From contig DXKH01000097.1 in NCBI GenBank assembly GCA_019415335.1, positions 1-28,817 of the forward strand: a stretch of DNA of 28,817 nucleotides, written 5' to 3'. How positions within the stretch are numbered: the stretch's first letter is position 1; each line of letters begins with the position of its first letter. The stretch comes from Citrobacter sp. Lineage in GTDB: Bacteria > Pseudomonadota > Gammaproteobacteria > Enterobacterales > Enterobacteriaceae. Shown one piece after another: positions 7,260-16,033 of this stretch. The notes below the pieces were generated by a model. It saw only the letters and a program-made list of their open reading frames with translations. It did not search any database and was not told where the DNA came from. Made by a program: the position numbers and the translations under genes.

Positions 7260-8462
7260 ATGAGTTATGAAATTGCCGCAACGGGGTTGAATGCCGTTAA
7301 CGAACAACTGGACGGGATCAGTAACAACATCGCTAACGCCGGAACGGTGGGCTATAAATCGATGACTACCCAGTTTTCAGCCATGTATGCCGGAAGTCAG
7401 GCGATGGGCGTCAGCGTGGCAGGCACCGCGCAAAGTATTTCGCGCGGCGGTTCGCTGGTATCCACCGGTAACGCGCTGGATCTGGCGATTAACGACGACG
7501 GTTTTTTTGTTACCTGCGACAGCGCGGGCAACATTTCTTATACCCGCGCCGGATCGTTTGAAACCGACAAAAACGGCTATATCGTCAACGCCTCAGGCGC
7601 TTATTTGCAGGGCTATCCGGTCGATGACACGGGCACTCTGCAAACCGGTACAGTCACCGATATCCAGATCAAAACTGGCAATATTCCGGCGCAGGCCAGC
7701 AGCAGCCTGACCTTTACCGCCAACTTCGATGCCAGCGACGACGCTATCGACCGCACTACCGTACCGTTCGACGCGACCAACAGCAGCTCGTATACCGACA
7801 GCTACACCACCACGGTGTACGACTCATTAGGTAACGAACACTCGGTATGCCAGTACTTCACCAAAACCAGCGACAACACCTGGGAAGTGCAGTACACCTT
7901 CGACGGTCAGCAGCAGACCGGCGTTCCGGCGACGACGTTAACCTTCGACCCGAACACCGGGAAGCTGACTTCGCCAACCACGCCGCAGACCATTGAGTTT
8001 CAGACCGACGCCGCCGCGCCCATCGATTTGACCGTCGATTACTCCACCTGTACGCAATACGGTTCTGAATTTTCTGTCACCACCAACGCCGCCGACGGCT
8101 ACGCCTCCGCGACTCAGAACGGTGTGCAGGTCGATGACGATGGCAAAGTTTACGCCACCTACAGCAACGGCGAGCGCATGTTGCAGGGCCAGGTGGTGCT
8201 GGCGACGTTCCCTAACGACGACGGCCTGCAAGCCGTAAGCGGTACCGCGTGGGTACAAACCGGGGAATCCGGCACGCCACTGATTGGTGTTCCCGGTTCC
8301 GGAACCTGCGGCACGCTCACGTCGGGAGCGCTTGAGAGCTCTAACGTCGATATTACCAGCGAACTGGTTAACCTGATGACCGCCCAGCGTAACTATCAGG
8401 CCAACACCAAAGTGATCGCCACCAGCACGCAGCTCGATGACGCGCTGTTCCAGGCAATGTAA
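7260..8462 (+). CDS. lfgE: Flagellar hook protein LfgE
   Basis: A 400-residue protein, the length of K-12 FlgE (402 aa). The N-terminus ISNNIANAGTVGYKS and C-terminus LVNLMTAQRNYQANTKVI are the conserved D0 helices of the hook family. It polymerises into the curved hook outside the cell. It has four cysteines (VTCDSAG, HSVCQYF, YSTCTQY, GSGTCGTL), although flagellar axial proteins are usually cysteine-free. AGGA precedes the ATG by eight bases. Its stop overlaps the lfgF start by one base (TAATG). Confidence 0.95.
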   Translation: MSYEIAATGLNAVNEQLDGISNNIANAGTVGYKSMTTQFSAMYAGSQAMGVSVAGTAQSISRGGSLVSTGNALDLAINDDGFFVTCDSAGNISYTRAGSFETDKNGYIVNASGAYLQGYPVDDTGTLQTGTVTDIQIKTGNIPAQASSSLTFTANFDASDDAIDRTTVPFDATNSSSYTDSYTTTVYDSLGNEHSVCQYFTKTSDNTWEVQYTFDGQQQTGVPATTLTFDPNTGKLTSPTTPQTIEFQTDAAAPIDLTVDYSTCTQYGSEFSVTTNAADGYASATQNGVQVDDDGKVYATYSNGERMLQGQVVLATFPNDDGLQAVSGTAWVQTGESGTPLIGVPGSGTCGTLTSGALESSNVDITSELVNLMTAQRNYQANTKVIATSTQLDDALFQAM

Positions 8463-9199
8463 TGGATCGCTTGATTTATACCGCCCTGAGCGGGGCTTCT
8501 CAGACGTTGTATGAGCAGCAGATTAGCGCCAACAACCTGGCGAACGTCAACACCAACGGTTTTCGCGCCGATATGGCAATGGCGACCAATGACAAGGTGA
8601 AAGGCGGCGGCTTCGACACGCGCTATATGGCGCAGGAAGGGGCCAGCGGCGTGAACGACAGCACAGGTGTTGCGGAGAAAACCGAACGCCCGCTGGACGT
8701 GGCGATTCAGGGCGCGGGTTACATTGCGGTGCAGGATAAAAACGGCAACGAGGTTTATACCCGCAACGGCAACATTCAGCAGGACGACCAGGGGCAACTG
8801 ACCATCGACGGCAATCTGGTGCTGGGGGATAACGGCCCGATCATTCTGCCGCCGAACGCCATCGCCTCTTTTGGCAGCGACGGCACGCTCTCGGTGACGC
8901 CCGATGACGGCGACGTAACCGCCACAATGGATATCGACCGCCTGAAGCTGGTGGATATCCCGGTCGCTAACCTGGCGAAAAATCCTGAAGGGATGCTGGT
9001 GACTGCTGACGGCGTCCCGGCCCAGCGCGATGAAAACATCAAAGTCAGCGGCGGTTTTCTCGAAGGCAGCAACGTCTCGGCGGTGAGCGAAATGATGTCG
9101 TCCATCGCCATGAATCGCCAGTTTGAAGCGCAGATCAAGATGATGAAAACCGCCGAAGATATCAGCGACGCGGGCAACCGCTTATTGCGCGGCTCGTAA
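8462..9199 (+). CDS. lfgF: Rod protein LfgF
   Basis: A 245-residue rod protein (K-12 FlgF 251 aa). Starts DRLIYTALSGASQTLYEQQI, then ANNLANVNTNGFRADM. A central beta domain includes the LDVAIQGAGYIAVQ signature, and it ends EAQIKMMKTAEDISDAGNRL. FlgF sits in the rod between the FlgB/FlgC segment and the FlgG distal rod. Cysteine-free. Translationally coupled to lfgE by a one-base overlap. A 78-base gap with one REP unit follows. Confidence 0.95.
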   Translation: MDRLIYTALSGASQTLYEQQISANNLANVNTNGFRADMAMATNDKVKGGGFDTRYMAQEGASGVNDSTGVAEKTERPLDVAIQGAGYIAVQDKNGNEVYTRNGNIQQDDQGQLTIDGNLVLGDNGPIILPPNAIASFGSDGTLSVTPDDGDVTATMDIDRLKLVDIPVANLAKNPEGMLVTADGVPAQRDENIKVSGGFLEGSNVSAVSEMMSSIAMNRQFEAQIKMMKTAEDISDAGNRLLRGS

Positions 9200-9208
9200 C
9201 CGCACATC

Positions 9209-9242
9209 GTAGGCCGGATAAGGCGTTCACGCCGCATCCGGC
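9209..9242. repeat. REP element
   Basis: GTAGGCCGGATAAGGCGTTC continuing to ACGCCGCATCCGGC, almost identical to the unit at 7180-7213. It lies between lfgF and lfgG. Confidence 0.92.
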
Positions 9243-9277
9243 AACTGCGGCCCAAAAATAACACGGAATTTACCACC

Positions 9278-10063
9278 ATGAACGCAGCACTATGGATCAG
9301 CAAAACCGGCCTCTCGGCGCAGGATGCTGAAATGAGCGCGATTGCCAACAACATCGCCAACGTTAACACCACCGGCTTCAAGCGCGATCGGGTGATGTTT
9401 CAGGATCTGTTTTATCAGACCCAGGAAGCACCGGGCGCGATGCTCGATCAGAACAACATTATGCCGACCGGGCTGCAATTCGGTAGCGGCGTGCGCATTG
9501 TCGGCACTCAGAAAACCTTCACCGAAGGCAACGTCGAAACCACCGACAACGCGATGAATGTCGCCATTATGGGGCAGGGGTTTTTGCAGGTGCAAAAGGC
9601 CAACGGCGATATCGCTTATACCCGCGACGGCAACTTGCAGGTGAACGCTGACGGCGTGCTGACCAACTCGCAGGGCTTGCCGTTGCAGCCGGAAATCGAC
9701 GTTCCGGCGGGGGCGACCAACGTCGCGTTTGGTGAGGATGGCACGGTGACGGCGATCTTACCCGGCGACAGCGACGTGACTGAGTTAGGGCAACTGACGC
9801 TGGTGAACTTCGCCAACCCGGCCGGGCTTTCTGCCGAGGGCGACAACCTCTATCTGGAAACCGCCGCCAGCGGACAGCCGACCGAAGGCGTACCGGGCGA
9901 AGATGGGCTTGGCACCTTACAGGATAACGCGCTGGAAGGTTCGAACGTGGATATCGTCAACGAAATGGTGGCGATGATTACGGTGCAACGCGCGTACGAG
10001 ATGAACGCCAAAATGGTGTCAGCAGCGGACGATATGTTGCAGTACATCAGCCAGACGCTGTAA
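9278..10063 (+). CDS. lfgG: Distal rod protein LfgG
   Basis: A 261-residue protein, within one residue of K-12 FlgG (260 aa). Starts MNAALWISKTGLSAQDAEMS, then IANNIANVNTTGFKRDRVMF, which is highly characteristic. The C-terminal LEGSNVDIVNEMVAMITVQR then AYEMNAKMVSAAD is the matching D0 helix. It forms the distal rod spanning the periplasm. No strong Shine-Dalgarno (CGGAA about ten bases upstream). A REP unit follows before lfgH. Confidence 0.96.
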   Translation: MNAALWISKTGLSAQDAEMSAIANNIANVNTTGFKRDRVMFQDLFYQTQEAPGAMLDQNNIMPTGLQFGSGVRIVGTQKTFTEGNVETTDNAMNVAIMGQGFLQVQKANGDIAYTRDGNLQVNADGVLTNSQGLPLQPEIDVPAGATNVAFGEDGTVTAILPGDSDVTELGQLTLVNFANPAGLSAEGDNLYLETAASGQPTEGVPGEDGLGTLQDNALEGSNVDIVNEMVAMITVQRAYEMNAKMVSAADDMLQYISQTL

Positions 10064-10071
10064 GGCGAAAT

Positions 10072-10107
10072 GTCGGATGCGACACTGACGCGTCTTATCC
10101 GACCTAC
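10072..10107. repeat. REP-like element
   Basis: GTCGGATGCGACACTGACGC continuing to GTCTTATCCGACCTAC, a diverged REP/PU variant in the lfgG-lfgH gap. Confidence 0.8.
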
Positions 10108-10146
10108 AAAAGCGCATAACTCACTGTATTTAATAACAGGCAGAAC

Positions 10147-10812
10147 GTGAAAAATTATCTCTGGCTGGTGGCGCTGCTTCCCCTGCTTAGCGGGTGTGAA
10201 TCGCAGGCCATTCTGGTCAAAAAAGACGACGCATACTTTGCGCCACCGAAAACCGAAGAGCCGCCTCCGGCAGACGGGCGTGCCGGGGGCGTGTTTGAAA
10301 CCGGCTACAACTGGTCGCTCACCGCCGATCGGCGGGCTTACCGCGTGGGCGATATCCTGACGGTGATCCTCGAAGAATCCACCCAGTCGAGCAAACAGGC
10401 GAAAACCAACTTCGGTAAAAACAACACCGTCGACATCGGCGCACCGACCATTTTTGGTCACACCAAAGATAAGCTTTCCGGCTCTATCGACGCCAACCGC
10501 GACTTTGACGGCAGCGCCACTTCCCAGCAGCAGAACAGCCTGCGTGGGGAGATCACTGTTTCCGTCCATGCGGTGCAGCCTAACGGCATTCTCGAAATTC
10601 GCGGCGAGAAATGGCTCACCCTCAACCAGGGCGATGAGTACATCCGCTTAAGCGGCCTGGTACGCGCCGACGACATCCAGAACGACAACTCGGTTTCCTC
10701 GCAGCGGATCGCCGATGCCCGCATCTCCTATGCCGGACGCGGCGCGTTAAGCGACGCCAACGCCGCAGGCTGGTTGACGCGGCTGTTTAACCATCCTCTG
10801 TTCCCGATTTAA
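10147..10812 (+). CDS. lfgH: L-ring lipoprotein LfgH
   Basis: A 221-codon lipoprotein. A short hydrophobic signal ([14 protein letters not shown]) ends in the lipobox LLSGC, with the lipid-bearing Cys at residue 17. Downstream [20 protein letters not shown] and [15 protein letters not shown] match FlgH, the outer-membrane L ring. It starts at GTG, the only initiator that keeps the whole signal peptide. About the length of K-12 FlgH (232 aa). Its stop abuts an in-frame upstream ATG of lfgI. Confidence 0.95.
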   Translation: MKNYLWLVALLPLLSGCESQAILVKKDDAYFAPPKTEEPPPADGRAGGVFETGYNWSLTADRRAYRVGDILTVILEESTQSSKQAKTNFGKNNTVDIGAPTIFGHTKDKLSGSIDANRDFDGSATSQQQNSLRGEITVSVHAVQPNGILEIRGEKWLTLNQGDEYIRLSGLVRADDIQNDNSVSSQRIADARISYAGRGALSDANAAGWLTRLFNHPLFPI

Positions 10813-10826
10813 TGCCGGAGAGTGCA

Positions 10827-11927
10827 ATGCAAAACTGGATAAAGGCCGCAGCGATCGCTGTAAGTCTGACGCTGCCCGGCGTGGCGCTGGCGCAATCGCT
10901 GGAGTCGCTGGTCAACGTACAAGGTGTGCGTGAAAACCAACTGGTCGGCTACAGCCTGGTGGTCGGCCTTGACGGCACGGGTGATAAAAACCAGGTCAAA
11001 TTTACCAACCAGACCATCACCAATATGTTGCGCCAGTTTGGCGTGCAACTGCCGAATAAAATCGACCCGAAAGTGAAAAACGTCGCCGCGGTAGCGGTGA
11101 GCGCCACGCTGCCGCCGATGTACTCGCGCGGGCAGACCATCGATGTCACTGTTTCGTCGATTGGCGATGCTAAAAGTATTCGTGGCGGCACTTTGTTGCT
11201 GACCCAGTTGCACGGCGCGGATGGCGAAGTTTATGCGCTGGCGCAGGGCAGCGTGGTGGTGGGCGGGATGAATGCCACCGGGGCCAGCGGTTCGAGCGTA
11301 ACGGTTAATACGCCAACCGCCGGGTTAATTCCTAACGGCGCAACGGTAGAGCGCGAGATCCCCAGCGATTTTCAGATGGGCGACACTATCACCCTCAACC
11401 TGAAACGTCCGTCGTTTAAAGATGCCAACAATATTGCGGCGGCGATTAACGCCTCGTTTGGCGGCATTGCTACTGCGCAGAGCTCTACCAACGTCAGCGT
11501 GCGCGCGCCCACCAGCCCCGGCGCGCGGGTGGCATTTATGTCGCAACTGGATGATGTACAGGTGCAGGCAGAGAAAATCCGCGCCCGTGTGGTGTTTAAC
11601 TCGCGTACCGGCACGGTGGTGATGGGCGATGGCGTTGCGCTGCACGCGGCGGCGGTGTCGCACGGCAGTTTGACCGTCTCGATTAACGAAACCAGCAACG
11701 TCAGCCAGCCGAATGCCTTTGCGAGTGGGCGCACGACGGTAACGCCGCAGAGCAATATCGCGGTGAATCATGCCCGTCCGGGCGTGGTGAGTTTGCCGGA
11801 GTCGAGCAGCCTGAAAACGCTGGTCAATGCGTTGAACAGTTTAGGCGCGACGCCGGACGACATTATGTCGATTTTACAGGCGCTGCATGAGGCGGGCGCG
11901 CTGGATGCCGATCTGGAGGTGATCTGA
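10827..11927 (+). CDS. lfgI: P-ring protein LfgI
   Basis: A 366-residue periplasmic protein (K-12 FlgI 365 aa). The signal peptide [20 protein letters not shown] ends in ALA before QSLESL. Hallmarks are [20 protein letters not shown] and [12 protein letters not shown], and the C-terminal [20 protein letters not shown] then ALHEAGAL. It forms the P ring with help from LfgA. The start at 10827 is preferred because GGAG lies seven bases upstream; ATG 10812 overlaps the lfgH stop and adds five residues. Its TGA overlaps the lfgJ ATG by one base. Confidence 0.95.
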   Translation: MQNWIKAAAIAVSLTLPGVALAQSLESLVNVQGVRENQLVGYSLVVGLDGTGDKNQVKFTNQTITNMLRQFGVQLPNKIDPKVKNVAAVAVSATLPPMYSRGQTIDVTVSSIGDAKSIRGGTLLLTQLHGADGEVYALAQGSVVVGGMNATGASGSSVTVNTPTAGLIPNGATVEREIPSDFQMGDTITLNLKRPSFKDANNIAAAINASFGGIATAQSSTNVSVRAPTSPGARVAFMSQLDDVQVQAEKIRARVVFNSRTGTVVMGDGVALHAAAVSHGSLTVSINETSNVSQPNAFASGRTTVTPQSNIAVNHARPGVVSLPESSSLKTLVNALNSLGATPDDIMSILQALHEAGALDADLEVI

Positions 11928-12226
11928 TGAAAGTTAACGCCAGCGGCGGGATTGACGGCAGCGATGCGTTAATGGGGCCGAAGATTCAGGCCAATGATAT
12001 CAAGCAGGCCGCGGAACAGTTTGAGGCGATTTTTTTACGCAACATGCTCAAAGAGATGCGTAAAACCAACGAGTTGTTCGATTCGAAAGATAACCCATTT
12101 AACAGCGATTCGGTGCGCATGATGCAGGGGTTTTATGACGATGAGTTGTGTAACACCCTGGCGCAGCAGCACGGGATTGGGATTGCGGCGATGATTGTGA
12201 AGCAGTTGTCGCCCAGGCATAAATGA
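11927..12226 (+). CDS. lfgJ: Rod-cap protein LfgJ, lacking the muramidase domain
   Basis: A 99-residue protein matching only the N-terminal rod-binding half of FlgJ: IKQAAEQFEAIFLRNMLKEM, then RKTNELF, and GMIQ-region residues MMQGFYDDEL. K-12 FlgJ is 313 aa with a C-terminal glucosaminidase domain that clears peptidoglycan for the rod; that half is absent and the stop is followed directly by REP sequence. This single-domain form is known in several flagellar systems, and a separate hydrolase then does the digestion. Overlaps the lfgI stop. Last gene before the lfgK promoter region. Confidence 0.93.
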   Translation: MKVNASGGIDGSDALMGPKIQANDIKQAAEQFEAIFLRNMLKEMRKTNELFDSKDNPFNSDSVRMMQGFYDDELCNTLAQQHGIGIAAMIVKQLSPRHK

Positions 12227-12248
12227 GGCTTCGGCGTTCGGTGCACGA

Positions 12249-12285
12249 TGCCTGATGCGACGCTGTCGCGTCTTATCAGGCCTAC
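12249..12285. repeat. REP-like element
   Basis: TGCCTGATGCGACGCTGTCG continuing to CGTCTTATCAGGCCTAC. First unit of a pair between lfgJ and lfgK. Confidence 0.88.
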
Positions 12286-12298
12286 GAGTCGCCCGTAT

Positions 12299-12333
<35 letters not shown>

Positions 12334-12355
12334 TTTGGCACCCGGTTTACGGAAC

Positions 12356-12383
12356 TTAAGAACCCCCAACTTCACGCCGCTTT
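12356..12383 (+). promoter_or_regulatory. Candidate LafS (sigma-28) promoter of lfgK
   Basis: TTAAGAAC, 12 bases, then GCCGCTTT. The -10 matches the lfgM site (ACCGCTTT) and the spacing is identical; the -35 is weaker. Located 33 bases before the lfgK ATG, after the REP pair. A late-class promoter here would fit the usual FlgK/FlgL regulation. Confidence 0.5.
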
Positions 12384-12415
12384 TAACCGGCACGATTTAC
12401 CGGTAAGGATCCAAC

Positions 12416-13792
12416 ATGGACATGATTAACATCGGCTACAGCGGCGCATCAACCGCGCAGGTAGAGCTGAACGTCACGGCGCAAAACACCGCCAACGCCA
12501 TGACCACGGGCTACACCCGTCAGGTGGCGGAGATCAGCACCATCGGCGCCAGCGGTGGTTCGCCGAACAGCGCCGGTAACGGCGTGCAGGTCGACAGCAT
12601 TCGCCGCGTCTCTAACCAGTATCAGGTGAATCAGGTGTGGTATGCCGCCAGCGATTACGGCTATTACAGCACCCAGCAGGGGTATCTCACGCAACTGGAA
12701 GCGGTACTGAGCGACGATAACAGCAGCCTGAGCGGCGGCTTCGATAACTTCTTCGCCGCCCTCAACGAAGCGACCACCAGCCCCGATGATTCCGCCCTGC
12801 GCGAACAGGTGATCAGCGAAGCCGGGGCGCTGTCGTTGCGTATCGACAACACGCTGGATTACATCGACTCGCAAAGCACGGAAATCATCAGCCAGCAGCA
12901 GGCAATGGTGTCGCAAATCAACACGCTTACCAGCGGCATCGCCAGCTATAACCAGCAAATCGCCCAGGCCGAAGCCAACGGCGATAACGCCTCCGCGCTG
13001 TACGACGCCCGCGATCAGATGGTGGAAGAACTGAGCGGGATGATGGATGTGCAGGTCAATATCGACGACCAGGGCAACTACAACGTCACCCTGAAAAACG
13101 GTCAACCGCTGGTGAGCGGGCAGCAAAGCTCGACCATCGCGCTGGAAACCAACGCCGATGGCACGCCGACCATGTCGCTGACTTTCGCTGGCACCACCTC
13201 GACGATGACTACCGACACCGACGGTTCATTAGGCGCACTGTTTGATTATCAAAACGACGTGCTGACGCCGCTGACCGACACCATCAACAGCATGGCGTTG
13301 CAGTTTGCCGATGCGGTCAACAACCAGCTGGCGCAGGGCTACGATCTCAACGGTAACCCCGGCGAGCCGCTGTTTATTTATGACGCCAGCAACGCCGATG
13401 GCCCGCTGACCGTTAACCCGGATATCACCGCCGATGAGCTGGCGTTCTCCAGTTCGCCGGATGAAAGCGGTAACAGCGACAACCTTCAGGCGCTGATCAA
13501 CATCTCCACCGAACCGCTGGAGATAGCCAACCTTGGCAGCGTGACGGTCGGGCAGGCGTGCTCGTCGATCATCAGCAACATCGGCATTTACAGCCAGCAA
13601 AACCAGACGGAAGTCGATGCCGCGTCCAATGTCTATTCCGAAGCTCAAAACCAGCAGAGCAGCGTCAGCGGCGTCAGCATGGACGAAGAGGCGGTGAACC
13701 TGATCACCTATCAACAAATTTATGAAGCCAATCTGAAAGTCATTTCCGCCGGGGCCGAGATTTTCGATTCGGTGCTGGAAATGTGCAGCTAA
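12416..13792 (+). CDS. lfgK: Hook-filament junction protein LfgK (HAP1)
   Basis: A 458-residue protein, shorter than K-12 FlgK (547 aa), the missing length being in the variable middle. N-terminus LNVTAQNTANAMTTGYTRQV is the FlgK D0 motif; further on SLSGGFDNFFAALNEATTSP and a long helical DNTLDYIDSQSTEII segment; the C-terminus SGVSMDEEAVNLITYQQIYE is diagnostic. It joins hook to filament and should be escorted by LfgN. Two cysteines occur (VGQACSS and the penultimate LEMCS). AAGGA lies upstream of the ATG. Confidence 0.95.
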   Translation: MDMINIGYSGASTAQVELNVTAQNTANAMTTGYTRQVAEISTIGASGGSPNSAGNGVQVDSIRRVSNQYQVNQVWYAASDYGYYSTQQGYLTQLEAVLSDDNSSLSGGFDNFFAALNEATTSPDDSALREQVISEAGALSLRIDNTLDYIDSQSTEIISQQQAMVSQINTLTSGIASYNQQIAQAEANGDNASALYDARDQMVEELSGMMDVQVNIDDQGNYNVTLKNGQPLVSGQQSSTIALETNADGTPTMSLTFAGTTSTMTTDTDGSLGALFDYQNDVLTPLTDTINSMALQFADAVNNQLAQGYDLNGNPGEPLFIYDASNADGPLTVNPDITADELAFSSSPDESGNSDNLQALINISTEPLEIANLGSVTVGQACSSIISNIGIYSQQNQTEVDAASNVYSEAQNQQSSVSGVSMDEEAVNLITYQQIYEANLKVISAGAEIFDSVLEMCS

Positions 13793-13806
13793 GCGGGAGC
13801 GCGAAA

Positions 13807-14736
13807 ATGCGAGTAACCACCCAACAAACCTACGTTTCGATGACGCAAAGTTTTAACAATCTCTCCGGCGATCTGGCGCATGTGGTCGAGCAAATGGCAA
13901 CCGGCAAGGAAATTTTGCAGCCGTCGGATGACCCGATCGCCGCCACGCGTATCACCCAGTTGAACCGCCAGCAGTCGGCGATTGAGCAGTATCAAAGCAA
14001 TATTGACTCTGCGTCGGCGGGGTTAAGCCAGCAGGAGTCGATTCTCGATGGCGTCAACAACAGCCTGCTGGCGGTGCGCGACGACCTGCTGGAAGCGGCG
14101 AACGGCACCAATACCGCTGATTCGCTCGCAAGCCTCGGGCAGGATATTCAGTCGCTCACCGAATCGATGGTGGCGGCGCTCAATTATCAGGACGAAGACG
14201 GGCATTACGTGTTTGGCGGTACCATCAACGATCAGCCGCCGATTGTGGCGGTGGACGATGATGGCGATGGCGTGACCGACAGCTATAGCTATCAGGGCAA
14301 CAGCGACCACCGCCAGACCACGGTGTCGAACGGCGTGGAAGTGGATACCAACGTGGCGGCGAGCGATTTCTTCGGCAGCAATTTAGATGTGCTCAACACG
14401 CTCAATTCGCTCTCCCAGGAGTTGCAAGACCCAAACGTTGACCCGGCCGATCCGCAGGTGCAGAGCGATATTCAGAACGCCGTTGATGTGGTGGACACCG
14501 CTTCGGACGATCTCAACGCCTCGATTGCGTCGCTTGGCGAGACGCAGAACACCATGTCGATGCTGAGCGATGCGCAGACCGATATCTCTACTTCTAATGA
14601 TGAGTTGATTGGTTCATTACAGGATCTCGATTACGGCCCGGCGTCGATCACCTTTACCGGACTGGAAGTAGCAATGGAAGCTACCCTCAAGACTTACTCG
14701 AAAGTGAGTGAGTTGAATTTATTCAGCGTTCTCTAA
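13807..14736 (+). CDS. lfgL: Hook-filament junction protein LfgL (HAP3)
   Basis: A 309-residue protein (K-12 FlgL 317 aa). Starts RVTTQQTYVSMTQSFNNLSG, and contains GKEILQPSDDPIAATRITQL, the flagellin-family D0/D1 motif. The start at 13807 has GGGAG seven bases upstream; an in-frame ATG at 13783 lies inside lfgK. Residues 150-158 (VDDDGDGVTD) form a DxDxDG-type calcium-binding loop inside the variable domain, directly after a GHYVFGG segment. Cysteine-free. It binds LfgK and the first LafA subunits. Confidence 0.94.
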   Translation: MRVTTQQTYVSMTQSFNNLSGDLAHVVEQMATGKEILQPSDDPIAATRITQLNRQQSAIEQYQSNIDSASAGLSQQESILDGVNNSLLAVRDDLLEAANGTNTADSLASLGQDIQSLTESMVAALNYQDEDGHYVFGGTINDQPPIVAVDDDGDGVTDSYSYQGNSDHRQTTVSNGVEVDTNVAASDFFGSNLDVLNTLNSLSQELQDPNVDPADPQVQSDIQNAVDVVDTASDDLNASIASLGETQNTMSMLSDAQTDISTSNDELIGSLQDLDYGPASITFTGLEVAMEATLKTYSKVSELNLFSVL

Positions 14737-14752
14737 CTCTTTCAGGAACAGT

Positions 14753-15730
14753 ATGCAGGTCGGACTTACTTCTTCGTCACTCGCCACCGGCGGCGCGCAT
14801 AGCGCTGCGGTATCGTCGTCAACCGTTGCGCCCACTCAGGCGGTGCGGCAAAAACTCCCGGCGACGGCGAGTGAATATCCGGCCTCGCCGCTGATTACCA
14901 CTCGCCCGCAGCGTTACAGTGTGCAGCTTAACGACCAGCTCACCACGTTGCAGCAGGCGGATCACTATCTCGGGCAACTGGAGCAGCAGTTGCTCGATTA
15001 CCGTCACAGCCAGCGTAAGGGCGGGCAGGCGCAAAGTTCGGCGCTGATGCAGATGCTGGACAAACGCACCGCGCTTTCCGGCGGCGCGGTGGACCGCCAG
15101 TTGCAGCCAGTGTTGCAGGGGGAAGCGCGGGTGACTTTTCACTCGCCGGATCTGGCGAATCTCGTACACAATCCCACGCCGGGAACGCGCATGTTCAGTG
15201 TCATTGACGGGCGGCAGACCCAGCTTTCGGCGGTGATGCTGTCTGAGGATGACAGCGCCGCGCAGTATCAGACGCGGCTGACCAACGCTCTGCGCCGCGT
15301 GAGTGTGCAGATGCATCAGCAAGCGGACGGCATCAGTTTCTCCACCACTGAAAAACAGTGGCCCCATATCGAGCGCACCTTAAGCGTGCGCACCGATGGC
15401 GATAAGTCGGCGTTTATGCCGCTAAAAACCTTTGCCGAACCCTCTGAAGCCGAGCGGTTAGCGCAAAGCCTGCAACAGGGCGGGGCGGGGATTTCTCAAA
15501 TGCTGGAAAACATTAATCAGCAGCGCGCGCAAATGGCGGTGCAGCAGGAAAAAGCGCGGCAGTTGATCGACGGCATGTCCCGCTTCCCGCAAACGGAAAG
15601 CGCCGTGCAGGCGTCGGAAAATCTCGGCGGCGTGCTGGATAGCGCCAATCATAACTATCAAGTTTTATTGCAGGCGGTGAACGGTCAGGCACGGATTTCC
15701 AGCCAGACGGTGAGGAGTTTATTGGGGTAG
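14753..15730 (+). CDS. lafW: Lateral flagellar hook-associated protein LafW
   Basis: A 325-residue Gln- and Ser-rich protein, no signal peptide or membrane segment, helical at both ends (QLTTLQQADHYLGQLEQQLL; then INQQRAQMAVQQEKARQLID). Gene order and the 16-base distance to lfgL place it in the lfgKL transcript. In the strain 042 Flag-2 cluster this position is lafW, annotated as a hook-associated protein; I know of no counterpart in the primary fli/flg system. Function is not established from sequence. A 5'-CAGGAACAGT-ATG context gives a moderate Shine-Dalgarno. Confidence 0.75.
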   Translation: MQVGLTSSSLATGGAHSAAVSSSTVAPTQAVRQKLPATASEYPASPLITTRPQRYSVQLNDQLTTLQQADHYLGQLEQQLLDYRHSQRKGGQAQSSALMQMLDKRTALSGGAVDRQLQPVLQGEARVTFHSPDLANLVHNPTPGTRMFSVIDGRQTQLSAVMLSEDDSAAQYQTRLTNALRRVSVQMHQQADGISFSTTEKQWPHIERTLSVRTDGDKSAFMPLKTFAEPSEAERLAQSLQQGGAGISQMLENINQQRAQMAVQQEKARQLIDGMSRFPQTESAVQASENLGGVLDSANHNYQVLLQAVNGQARISSQTVRSLLG

Positions 15731-15820
15731 TGTTATTGAAAATCAATCAAATGAGGTTGTCGTAAAAAATCATTTCAGTGCAGAATATGCTGTAACTCTG
15801 CGGGTTAAAAAAGGAATGAA

Positions 15821-15964
15821 ATGGCCACTCTCAAGCAACTGATGGATAAGCAAAGCCCTGAAAGTCGTAGGCGAATAATAAAAAAAGCAGAACGACTCCG
15901 CCAAACTGTCATTAATAAAAAGCTAGAGTTACCAATAACTAAACCTATCAGCAATTCCGATTGA
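15821..15964 (+). CDS. 47-codon orphan ORF resembling the N-terminus of an XRE-type antitoxin
   Basis: Encodes MATLKQLMDKQSPESRRRII, then KKAERLRQ, and stops after 47 residues. The opening resembles the leading helix of HigA/XRE-type antitoxins (KxLxELMxKxSPExxARI), but no helix-turn-helix follows. AAGGA lies five bases upstream, so it is probably translatable. No toxin partner of normal size fits between lafW and this ORF. It is lower in GC than its flagellar neighbours. It may be a decayed antitoxin (pseudogene) or a small functional protein. The gap around it (15731-16033) contains only this ORF and a REP unit. Confidence 0.5.
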   Translation: MATLKQLMDKQSPESRRRIIKKAERLRQTVINKKLELPITKPISNSD

Positions 15965-15981
15965 TTTCATTCGGGATTTTC

Positions 15982-16019
15982 GTAGGCCGGATAAGACGCC
16001 TTTAGCGTCGCATCCGGCA
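15982..16019. repeat. REP element
   Basis: CGTAGGCCGGATAAGACGCC continuing to TTTAGCGTCGCATCCGGC. Lies between the converging orphan ORF and lafZ, and may serve as bidirectional 3' boundary. Confidence 0.9.
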
Positions 16020-16033
16020 TATATTGGCACTCA

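Noticed and set aside
6210..7307. 365-codon open frame on the minus strand across lfgC, lfgD and the lfgE start
   Set aside because: It lies antisense to well-recognised flagellar genes, has a His/Arg-rich composition typical of a GC-rich shadow frame, and spans a REP pair.
12336..12350. Possible sigma-54 promoter upstream of lfgK (TTGGCACCCGGTTTAC)
   Set aside because: Ten bases after GG the sequence is AC, not GC; the invariant -12 element is missing. A sigma-28-like site just downstream is preferred.
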